From CAZGUG01 sp964625335 (lineage in GTDB: Bacteria; Bacillota; Clostridia; Ch29): a stretch of DNA of 64,000 nucleotides. A program made the translations under genes and the position numbers. Every line of letters begins with the position of its first letter. The stretch's first letter is position 1. The stretch is from NCBI GenBank assembly GCA_964625335.1, contig CAZVBE010000001.1, forward strand, positions 111,293-175,292, read 5' to 3'. The notes beneath the pieces were generated by a model. That model was not told the DNA's origin. It saw only the letters and a list, made by a program, of their open reading frames with translations, and searched no databases. This document shows positions 34,019-44,100 of the stretch, in pieces.

Positions 34019-35353
34019 ATGTCAATAACAATGAGCAAAGAAGATGTATTGAAAAAGGCGAGGGAAATGGATATACAATTTATTCACCTGCAGTTTACCG
34101 ATATACTTGGTGTAATGAAAAATGTGGCCATTACAATCGAGCAGCTGGAAAAGGCGCTGAATAACGAAATAATGTTCGACGGTTCTTCTATAGACGGCTT
34201 TGTCCGTATAGAGGAATCAGATATGTACCTTATTCCCGACCCTTCCACTTTTGTTGTTTTCCCGTGGATTTCCCAGGAAAGGGAAGCAAGGCTTATCTGT
34301 GATGTATACACCAAGGAGGGGGAACCCTTCGCAGGGTGCCCGAGAAATACTCTGAAGCGGGTGCTGAAAGAGGCTGAAAAAATGGGCTACAAAATGAATG
34401 TGGGTCCTGAATGTGAATTTTTTCTATTCCATACCGATGAAAGGGGTAAACCCTCACTGGAGACCCATGACAATGCAGGCTATTTTGACCTGGCTCCGGT
34501 AGACCTTGGGGAAAGCGCCCGTAGGGATATGGTACTTACCCTTAAAGAGATGGGTTTTGAAATTGAGGCTTCCCACCATGAAGTGGCTCCGGGTCAGCAC
34601 GAAATTGACTTCAAATACGATGATGCCCTTACAACGGCGGATAATATTATGACCTTTAAGATGGTTGTAAGGATAATTGCCCAGAGGCACGGCCTGCATG
34701 CCACCTTTATGCCTAAACCCATATTCGGCATACCCGGCTCCGGGATGCACGTCAATATGTCCCTTTACACCCTTGACGGCAAAAATGCGTTTTATGATGA
34801 GAAGGGCAAGCTGCAGTTATCTGACACTGCTTATAATTACCTCGGGGGACTGCTGGAGCATGCCCGGGGGTTCGCAGCCATTACCAATCCGACGGTTAAT
34901 TCCTATAAGAGACTGGTTCCCGGATATGAAGCTCCGGTTTATGTTGCATGGTCGGCTGCCAACCGCAGTCCGCTGGTAAGGGTGCCCACCAAGAGAGGGA
35001 ATTCTACCAGGTTTGAGCTTAGGAACCCGGACCCGGCAGCAAACCCGTACATTGCCCTTGCGGTTGTATTAAAGGCAGGCCTCAATGGGATTAATAACAA
35101 AATCCAGCCCCCGGCACAGATTAACGGCAATGTATATAATATGGATAAGCTGGACCGGGAGGAGAAGGGCATAGATAACCTGCCCCACAACCTTTTCGAG
35201 GCCCTCAAGGAACTTAAGAAGGATGATATTATCAAATCAGCCCTTGGGAACCATATTTACAAAAGGTTTGTGGAGGCTGCCATGATTGAGTGGAATGAAT
35301 ACAGGACAAGGATAAGCGAATGGGAGATAGAGAAATACCTTACCAAATTCTAG
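34019..35353 (+). CDS. glnA: Glutamine synthetase type I (alpha subtype)
   Basis: The 444-residue enzyme makes glutamine from glutamate, ammonia and ATP. Conserved parts are MFDGSSIDGFVRIEESDM near the N-terminus, VGPECEFFLF (metal-binding Glu pair), EASHHEVAPGQHEIDF, FGIPGSGMHVNMSL, and NRSPLVRVP with the active-site Arg. The adenylylation loop and the 25-residue insertion of the beta subtype are absent. ATG 34019 follows GGGAGG; the frame is open back to 33899 through the leader. It stands alone between an attenuator-like leader and its own terminator. Confidence 0.95.
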   Translation: MSITMSKEDVLKKAREMDIQFIHLQFTDILGVMKNVAITIEQLEKALNNEIMFDGSSIDGFVRIEESDMYLIPDPSTFVVFPWISQEREARLICDVYTKEGEPFAGCPRNTLKRVLKEAEKMGYKMNVGPECEFFLFHTDERGKPSLETHDNAGYFDLAPVDLGESARRDMVLTLKEMGFEIEASHHEVAPGQHEIDFKYDDALTTADNIMTFKMVVRIIAQRHGLHATFMPKPIFGIPGSGMHVNMSLYTLDGKNAFYDEKGKLQLSDTAYNYLGGLLEHARGFAAITNPTVNSYKRLVPGYEAPVYVAWSAANRSPLVRVPTKRGNSTRFELRNPDPAANPYIALAVVLKAGLNGINNKIQPPAQINGNVYNMDKLDREEKGIDNLPHNLFEALKELKKDDIIKSALGNHIYKRFVEAAMIEWNEYRTRISEWEIEKYLTKF

Positions 35354-35426
35354 CAAAGGTGCGTTTATACGGGTACTATTATCAAGCACAATTAAAGAAG
35401 ACGAATCAAGAAATTTTGTTTGGAAT

Positions 35427-35451
35427 GGAGCGTAGATACGCTCCTTTCTTT
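35427..35451 (+). terminator. Terminator of glnA
   Basis: GGAGCG, loop TAGATA, CGCTCC, then TTTCTTTATT, about 75 bases after the stop codon. Confidence 0.85.
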
Positions 35452-35601
35452 ATTATAATCATTTGTTCTGTACCTGCCCCGGACCTGTTACGGCGGCCAC
35501 AACCCAACGGATTAATTTACGCTTAATTGGGCAGTATAAGTTAAAGGAATGTCTTCCTTTCAAAGGCAAGCTCATATAACGTTTTATTACAAAGGCAAGG
35601 A

Positions 35602-38079
35602 GTGGTCATCATAAAAGCTGTAATAATGGCAGGCGGCGAGGGAACCAGGCTCAGGCCGTTAACCTGTGACATGCCAAAGCCGATGGTTCCCATACTCAAC
35701 AAACCGGTTATGGAGTATACCATTAAGTTGCTGAAAAAACACAATATAAATGATATATCTGTAACACTGGCATACCTGCCTTCTGCAATCACCGAATACT
35801 TTGATGATGGAAAAGAATGGGGAGTAAGCCTTAATTATTTCATTGAAGAAACACCCCTCGGAACCGGAGGCAGCGTAAAAAATGCCGGAGAGTATCTGGA
35901 CAGCACATTCATAGTAATAAGCGGAGATGCATTGACAGACCTTGATCTGGGAAAAGCGGTAGAATACCACAGGACTAAAAAATCAAAAGCTACTTTGGTT
36001 TTAAAGAGGGAATCGGTACCCCTGGAGTATGGGGTAATAATAACCGATGATAACGGCCGAATAATCAGATTTCTGGAAAAACCGAGCTGGGGCGAGGTTT
36101 TCAGCGATACTATAAATACCGGGATATACATACTGGAGCCCGAGGTGCTGGAGTATTACAAGCGGGGACAGAATTTCGATTTCAGCAAGGACCTGTTCCC
36201 CAGACTGCTCCTTGACGGTGTTCCAATGTACGGTTATATAACACAGGATTACTGGTGTGATATAGGAGACCTCGAATCCTACAAGCAAACACAGTTTGAC
36301 ATACTGGACGGTATGGTCGGGATTGACATTGAGGCCCATCAGGTGGAAAAGGGGATATGGATGGAAGATGGCGTAGAAATCGGAGATAATGCTGCCATAT
36401 CGCCACCGGCATATCTGGGCAGGAACTGCAGTGTGGGAAATGACTGTGATATACATTCCTATACAATAGTCGGCGATAATAGTAAAATTGGCCGCAATAC
36501 AACGCTGAAGAAGAGTATTCTATGGAGAAATGTACGGGCGGGAGAAAACTGTCATCTCCGTGGAGCCGTGGTATGTACAAATGTGCATATGAGAAACAAC
36601 GTAAATCTTTTTGAAGATTCGGTAATCGGTAAGGACAGCAGAATAGCCTCCGGCGTAACAGTCAAACCGGGTATAAAGATATGGCCTCATAAAAGAATTG
36701 ACGAGGGCATGAGCGTGAGTCAGAACCTCATCTGGGGTACCAAGGGGACCAAGACCCTCTTCGGATACAGGGACATAAAAGGGGACATTAACACGGATAT
36801 TACCCCTGAATTTGCCTCCCGTCTCGGGTCGGCCTTTGCTACCCTGATGAAGGATGATGCGGTAATAGTGGTAAGCTGCGATAATACCGGCAAGTCGAGG
36901 CTGGTCAGGAATTCTGTCGTGTGCGGGATTTTATCCACCGGAATCGGTGTAATTGATATACAGGACGCTTCTGCGCCGGTAAACCGTTTTGCGGTGACTT
37001 ACTACAAGGCAGATGGCGGAGTGCATGTCAGGAGCGACCATTCCGAAGAAAATCTGGTACATATAGAACTTGTGGGGGATAATGGTGCCAATATCGACAG
37101 AAGCGTTGAAAGGAAAATAGAAAACCTGTTCAACAGGGATGACTATGAGCGGTGTAATGCCAGCCAGATAAGCGAGCCGGTAAGGGTTGACAACTTTACA
37201 GCCATATATGTAAAGAACGGGGCTATGCTGCAGGGCAATATACGTCAAATAAAGGTCAAAGGCCCCAGAATACTGGTAAGCGCCAGGTCCGGGACCATAC
37301 TGGAACTGGCAATGCAGTTTTTGAAATACATAGGATGCCGGGTCAGTGCCGATTATTCCGGCAGCAGCCATATGTCGGTTGACAGTTACAGGAGCTTTAT
37401 GTCCGGACAGGTGCTCACAAACAAGCTGCAAATGGGAATAATATTCGGTGAGAATGGGGAAAATTTAATTCTGATTGACGATAGAGGCAGGGTGATAGAC
37501 AGTGAGAAATATACCGCGTTGGTTTCCCTTATCCTGTTAAAAACCAAAGCTGCCGATAGCCTGGTACTTCCGTATACCGCCTCTGCGACCATAGAATCCA
37601 TGGCAAAGAGGTACGGCGTGGATGTGATAAGGACCAAGTCCAACCCGGCCTGTTTGATGAACGAAATACTTAAGACAGGCGGTCTGGACCAAAGGGTCAG
37701 GCTCCAATATGCACTGAACTTTGACGCCATATGGGGTGCCGGGAGCATAATCAACTTTTTGGTTGAAAATCAAATGGAGTTGAGCCATTTGGTGGATGAA
37801 CTGCCTGAGTCCCATTATATTAAAAAGGAAATCGAATGCGACTGGAAAGACAAGGGCAGAATCATAAAGGAGATAATTTACCAGAACAAAGACAGGGACA
37901 TAGAAATGTTCGAAGGGGTAAAGATTAAAAATAATAAGGGATGGGCGTTAATACTGCCGGATTCCGAAAGGCCGGTATTCAATGTGTATGCCGAGGGATC
38001 TTCGGAGGAGTACGCCAATGAGCTCTCGGTGTTTTTCAGTAAAAAGGTAAAGGAGCTGATGGAAAATCAGAGACAATAA
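35602..38079 (+). CDS. Sugar-phosphate nucleotidyltransferase fused to degenerate phosphomannomutase domain
   Basis: The 825-residue protein has three parts. Residues 1-235 are a nucleotidyltransferase (AVIMAGGEGTRLRPLTCDMPKPMVPI, ISGDALTDLDLG). Residues about 250-370 are a left-handed beta-helix with hexapeptide repeats. The rest has the phosphomannomutase fold. In that last domain the phosphoserine loop TASHNP and the metal loop DGDxDR are not recognisable; VRSDHSEENL and FGENGENLILID stand at about those places, so mutase activity is doubtful. The product is usually described as mannose-1-phosphate guanylyltransferase-like; glucose-1-phosphate is also possible. Start choice is odd: GTG 35602 overlaps AAGGAG, whereas ATA 35611 has ideal spacing and gives the family N-terminus KAVIMAGG. 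Confidence 0.85.
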   Translation: MVIIKAVIMAGGEGTRLRPLTCDMPKPMVPILNKPVMEYTIKLLKKHNINDISVTLAYLPSAITEYFDDGKEWGVSLNYFIEETPLGTGGSVKNAGEYLDSTFIVISGDALTDLDLGKAVEYHRTKKSKATLVLKRESVPLEYGVIITDDNGRIIRFLEKPSWGEVFSDTINTGIYILEPEVLEYYKRGQNFDFSKDLFPRLLLDGVPMYGYITQDYWCDIGDLESYKQTQFDILDGMVGIDIEAHQVEKGIWMEDGVEIGDNAAISPPAYLGRNCSVGNDCDIHSYTIVGDNSKIGRNTTLKKSILWRNVRAGENCHLRGAVVCTNVHMRNNVNLFEDSVIGKDSRIASGVTVKPGIKIWPHKRIDEGMSVSQNLIWGTKGTKTLFGYRDIKGDINTDITPEFASRLGSAFATLMKDDAVIVVSCDNTGKSRLVRNSVVCGILSTGIGVIDIQDASAPVNRFAVTYYKADGGVHVRSDHSEENLVHIELVGDNGANIDRSVERKIENLFNRDDYERCNASQISEPVRVDNFTAIYVKNGAMLQGNIRQIKVKGPRILVSARSGTILELAMQFLKYIGCRVSADYSGSSHMSVDSYRSFMSGQVLTNKLQMGIIFGENGENLILIDDRGRVIDSEKYTALVSLILLKTKAADSLVLPYTASATIESMAKRYGVDVIRTKSNPACLMNEILKTGGLDQRVRLQYALNFDAIWGAGSIINFLVENQMELSHLVDELPESHYIKKEIECDWKDKGRIIKEIIYQNKDRDIEMFEGVKIKNNKGWALILPDSERPVFNVYAEGSSEEYANELSVFFSKKVKELMENQRQ

Positions 38080-38144
38080 AATGTCTTTGATTTTTTCCGG
38101 AGGGTAAAAGGTTGATACCGTAGAGGAGGAAGGACATAACCGTT

Positions 38145-41100
38145 ATGGAAGTTTTACTGTTTATACTGGTCACCGGCCTGCTGCTGATAGGCCTTAATAG
38201 ATATATAAAAGTCAGGGATGGGGAGGCAGGGGCAGTCAAGGATGTGCTGCTCCAGCCCGAGCAGCTCCAAAACCACGCTGCTCAAATAGCCAGGGAGCAT
38301 ACCGTATCAACAAGGCCGAAGTTTGTCAAATCCCTTACCGGACGACTTGACAACAATTTTAAAGCCATAACAACGGTGTATAAAAGTATAAACTTCTATG
38401 CAAAAAAGGACAGGGAACTGTCTCCCGCCTCCGAATGGCTGCTTGACAATTACTATAAAATAGAAGAGCAGGTTAAGGAGATTAAGCAGAGCCTGACAAG
38501 GGAAAGGCTGCGTAAACTGAACATATTGGACAGCGGTATACTGAAGGGGTATCCAAGGGTATACGCTATCGTTCTGGAACTTATATCCCATACCGACAGC
38601 AGGTTGGACCAAAATCTCCTTATAGATTTTGTGAAGGCCTATCAGCGCCACAGCAAACTGTCCAGTGAGGAAGTCTGGTCATTGTCCCTTATGACCAGAC
38701 TGGCCCTTATTGAGAACATAAGATTTATATGTGAAAGGATACATAAAACACAGCTGCAGTGGGAAGAAGCCGAGCAATTTGTGACGGCAAACAGTGCCAA
38801 TCTGCTGCCTGCTCTTAAGGAGCGAATGAAGGAGACAAAGCGGATTAACCCAACCTATATAGAGCATCTGCTGCGAAGGTTAAGAAAGGATGGAATTGAT
38901 ACCGGGGAGATAATAGATTTTGTTGACGGTAGATTATATGACTACGGTTTAACAGTAAAGGACTTGATAGAACAGGAGCATAAGGACCAGGCCGCAAGAA
39001 AGATTTCGGTGGGCAACGCGATAACAAGCTTAAGCGTCGTAGCAGTACTCGACTGGAACGATATATTCGAGTCGTTGTGTGCCATCCACGAAGTATTAAA
39101 GGAGGATCCAAACGGCGTATACCCCTTAATGGATTTCGAGTCCAGGGATTACTACAGGAAACTGGTAGAAAAAATAGCAGACAGGGCGGGGTTACCCCAG
39201 TATAATGTGGCGCGTAAAGCGGTGGAATGTGCCAAAGAGGCCTGGGCCAATGGACTTGGCAAAAAAGAATGCCATGTAGGTTACTATATTGCCGGAAGTG
39301 GCAGGCTGCAGTTATTCAAACGGCTGGGGATGGACAGGTCTGAGGACAGGTTCCACAACTACAGCGTACCCTTTTACCTGTTGTTGATAATGCTGGCAAC
39401 CCTTATTATTATATCGGGGTTATTTTGCTATTCGCGCTTTTATGCAGGCGAAGACAGTATAGCACTTAACTTGCTTATAGTGTTTACTGTACTGATACCG
39501 GCCAGCGACGTGGCCATATCCCTTGTTAACTGGGGTTTTAACCACAGCACGCTGCCCACTTTCCTGCCAAAGCTTGAATACAGGGATGGTATACCCGAGG
39601 ACGTCTGTACCCTTGTGGTAATACCAACCCTGTTGCCGGACAAGAAGAAAGTAAAGGAACTTATCGAACGGCTGGAGGTTTTCTATCATGCCAACAGGGA
39701 AGATAATCTGTATTTTGCCCTGGCAGGGGATTTTAAGGATGCAGACAAACAAACCATGCCGGGAGACTGGGAAATAATAAGCGAGGGCCTGGCCGGGGTA
39801 AAGCGGCTGAACAAAAAATATTCAAAGGACAGGGAACTCTTTTTTTTCCTGCACAGGCACAGGCAGTACAACCAAATGCAGGGAAAATGGATGGGCTGGG
39901 AAAGAAAAAGGGGAGCCATACTGGAGCTGAACGGGCTGCTGGGTGGTGCAACGGATACGTCCTATACAACGGTTTCGGGGGATGTTTCCCATTTGAAGGC
40001 TGTACAATATGTAATTACGCTGGATGCCGATACTAATCTTACAATGGATGCTGCCAAAAAACTTATAGGAACAATATCCCATCCGCTAAACAGGGCTGTT
40101 TATAATGAAGGGTCGGGAATAATAAGGGACGGATACGGGATAATCCAGCCCAGAATCGGTATAGACGTGGAGAGTGCCAACAGGTCTGTATTCACACGCA
40201 TTTTTGCGGGACAGGGGGGTATCGATCCCTATACCACAGCCGTTTCGGATATTTACCAGGATTTGTTTGGTGAAGGCATATTTACCGGAAAGGGAATATA
40301 CGATATTAACATATTTAATAGGGTAATTAAGGACGCCTTTCCTGATAATACGGTACTAAGCCACGACCTGCTGGAGGGAAGCTTTGCGCGGGCGGCTCTG
40401 GCCAGCGATATTGAACTGATAGACGGATATCCTTCAGGATATGGTTCCTATATGATGCGATTGCACAGATGGGTCAGGGGAGACTGGCAGCTGGTAAGAT
40501 GGCTGTGCACCCGGATTAAGAACAGGGAGGGGAAGACGCTTCGCAATCCCCTTTCACTTTTGTCACGGTGGAAAATTTTTGACAATCTGAGGCGAAGCCT
40601 TGTACCGGTATTTCAGGTTTTGTTGATTATACTGGGACTAATGGTTTTCCCGGGCAGCGCTGCGGTCTGGATAGCCTTTGCGGTGATTACGGTAGCTTTC
40701 GGGCTTTTGCTCGAAGCGGTAGATCATATCGTCTTCGGGTCTAATACGGGCTTTGGGCATAAGCTGAACGGTAACGTTATACCAGGCTTAAAGGGCTCGA
40801 TTTATCAGGTTCTGCTGATATTTGCATTTTTGCCCTATCATGCCTACATAACGGTGGACGGTATTATAAGAACTTTGTACAGGATTTTCGTTTCCGGGAA
40901 AAATATGTTGGAATGGGTTACTGCATCTGAAGTTGAAAAAGACTTCAAGAATAACCTGATGGGCTATGCTGGAAGGATGAGAATACCTGCAGCGGTATCT
41001 GTTGCTGTACTTGCAGTCACTGTGGTTGTCAGGCTGCACAGTCTTCCCTATGCGCTGGCAATCGGAACCGTATGGGTGATGTCGCCCCGCATTGCCCACA

Positions 41101-44100
41101 GGATAAGCGGTATGGAGGATACAAGGCCCAAGCAGGCAGACCGGGAGGATATTGAAGAATTAAGAAAGCTGTCAAGAAAGACATGGGCATATTACGAGGA
41201 TTTTGCGGGGGCGGAAAACAATTATCTTGCGCCGGATAACATTCAGATAGACCCTCCCAATGGAATTGCCCACAGAACATCTCCTACCAATATAGGGTTT
41301 ATGCTGATATCCATACTTTCAGCCAGGGATTTCGGATATATCTCTACCTTGGATATGGTGGACAGGATAGAGAGGTCGATAACCACCATTGAAGGTATGG
41401 AGAACTGGAGGGGACATTTGTATAACTGGTATGATACAAGGACATTAGAGGTTTTACGTCCGTATTTTGTTTCCACGGTGGACAGCGGCAACCTGGTGGG
41501 ATACCTGATTTGCCTGAGACAGGGGCTGGAGGAGTACCAGAATAATCCTGTTATTGCTTTAGACCGGGTGGAAGGGCTGCTTGATACCGCCCGGCTTATT
41601 AAGAGCGGGATAGGTCCCGGCGAGGATATATTTCACCGGGTGCTGGAAGAGGAAGATTTCACCCTGGCGGCGTGGCGGAAGCTTCTGGAACAGCTGCAGG
41701 GGTACGAATTTGACGGCGATACCTGGGCATTAAAACTGGAGAAAGAGGTAAGTTCTTTTGTTGAAGAAACCCGGGAGCTGTTTCCCGGCCAACCGCTGCT
41801 GGAAAAAGCGTCCTGCCTGGCAAATCAATCCGACGACTACAGCAGGGTGGTATCGCTTATAGAAGGATTGGACAGGGGTATTTCCCTGAAGGGTCTGCTG
41901 GAGGTGTACAGCAGTCTGATTAATCAGGTGGATAATTTACAAAGTACCCGGCAGGACAGTCAGGATGCGGCCGATTATATAGCAAAGCTTAAGGACGAAG
42001 TGACGATATGCCGGATTAATACAGCCAACCTCCTTACGCGGATGGATGGCCTGATTGACAGGATAAGCAGACTTATAGAAGCAACGGAATTCGCCCCGCT
42101 GTATGATACCACCAGGCACCTTTTTTCTGTAGGTTATAACGTGGATGAGGAGAGACTTATAAACTCCTATTATGACCTGCTGGCATCCGAGGCCAGGATT
42201 ACAAGCTATATCGCCATCGCACGGCGGGAGGTACCCAAAAAGCATTGGTTCAAGCTGGGGCGTGCCCTTTCAATATCTGACGGGTACAGAGGCCTTGTTT
42301 CCTGGGCAGGGACAATGTTTGAATATCTTATGCCACTGCTTGTAATGAAAAACTACAGGAATACATTGATGGACGAAACCTACGGCACAATTGTGAAGGC
42401 CCAGAAAAAATACGGAGATAAAAGGAATACTCCCTGGGGCATATCGGAGTCGGGGTATTATGCCTTTGACATGCTGCTGAATTATCAGTACAAAGCCTTC
42501 GGGATTCCTGATTTCGGACTCAAAAGGGGTTTGGCGGAGGATATGGTTGTATCCCCCTACTCAACCCTGCTTGCACTTCCGGTGAGCCCAAGGCTGGCCA
42601 TAGAAAATCTGAAAAAGTTAAAGTCGGAAGGCCTTGAGGGGGAATACGGATTATACGAAGCGGTTGATTATACACCGGGCAGGCTTACCCGGGGCAAGAA
42701 AAAGGTAATAGTCAACAGCTATATGGCCCATCACCAGGGTATGGGGTTTATTTCCCTTAACAATTATTTGAACAGCAACATTATTCAAAACAGATTCCAC
42801 AGGGATCCTGTGATTAGGTCTGCGGAGATTTTACTCCAGGAGAAGATTCCTCTGCAGGTAATCATAACCAAGGAATATAAAGAAAACATACAGCCCCTGG
42901 AGGAAGTTGTAAGGGAAGAAGTAAAGGTTATAAGGATATTCGGCGTACCGGATACGCCGGTTCCCCAATGTCATATGCTTTCCAACGGACGTTACTCACT
43001 GATGCTGACAAATGGAGGCAACGGGTACAGCAGGAAAGATGCCATGCAGATTACCCGGTGGAGGGAGGATGCCATCGAGGGTAAGCATGGAACATTTATT
43101 TTCCTGAGGAACCTGAACACAAAAAAGGTCTGGAGTTGCGCCTATCAGCCGTTGCGGGAGCGCCCTGACGGGTATATGGCCATTTTCTCCCAGGATAAGG
43201 CGGAATACTACAGGACTGATGATAATATAGATACCCACAGCGAGATAGTGGTTACCACCGAGGATAATGCTGAAATAAGAAGAATATCTCTGACAAACCA
43301 TGGCGGCGAGCCGGCGGTTATTGAGCTGACCAGCTACCTGGAGCCGGTACTGGCCGCCCAGGCAGCCGATGTGGCCCATCCTGTCTTCCAAAACCTGTTT
43401 GTGAGGACCGAGGTGGCTTCGCAGTACGATACAATCCTGGCTTCAAGACGGCCGAGAGAACAAAAAAATATTCCGTTGTGGGCCGTTCATACGGTGGCGG
43501 TGGAGGGCGAGGTGGCCGGCAGCCTGCAGTATGAAACGAACAGGAGCAACTTTATAGGACGGGGGAGAGATATAACAAACCCGGCAGGGCTGACCCAACC
43601 CCTTTCCAATACAACCGGCATTGTTCTTGACCCCATAATGTGTCTTAGGAAAAAGGTAAGGGTTGAACCGGGGAAGGTTGTAAGGGTAAGCTTTATAACG
43701 GGCGTTGCCGACAGCAGGGAAGAGGCCCTTGCCCTTGCATCAAAGTACCATAACCCGTCCTCCATAGCGCGGGCCTTTGATTTGGCACTGACAAGGAGCC
43801 AGGTGGAAACAACATATCTTAACCTGCGGGCGGGCGAGATAAAGACCTATCAGAATATGTTTTCACATATAATCTACCCCGGTCCTTTGAGAAGGAAATA
43901 CCAGGAGATTATAAGGAAGAACGAAAAAGGCCAGTCAGGGCTGTGGTCGTATGGAATATCCGGTGACACGCCTATTGTGCTGGTGGTTATCGATAGAACC
44001 GAGCATTCCGAATTGGTTAAGGAATGCCTTAAGGCCCATGAATACTGGAGGACAAAGGGGCTGCAGGCAGACCTTGTGATACTCAACCGGGACCAGAGCA

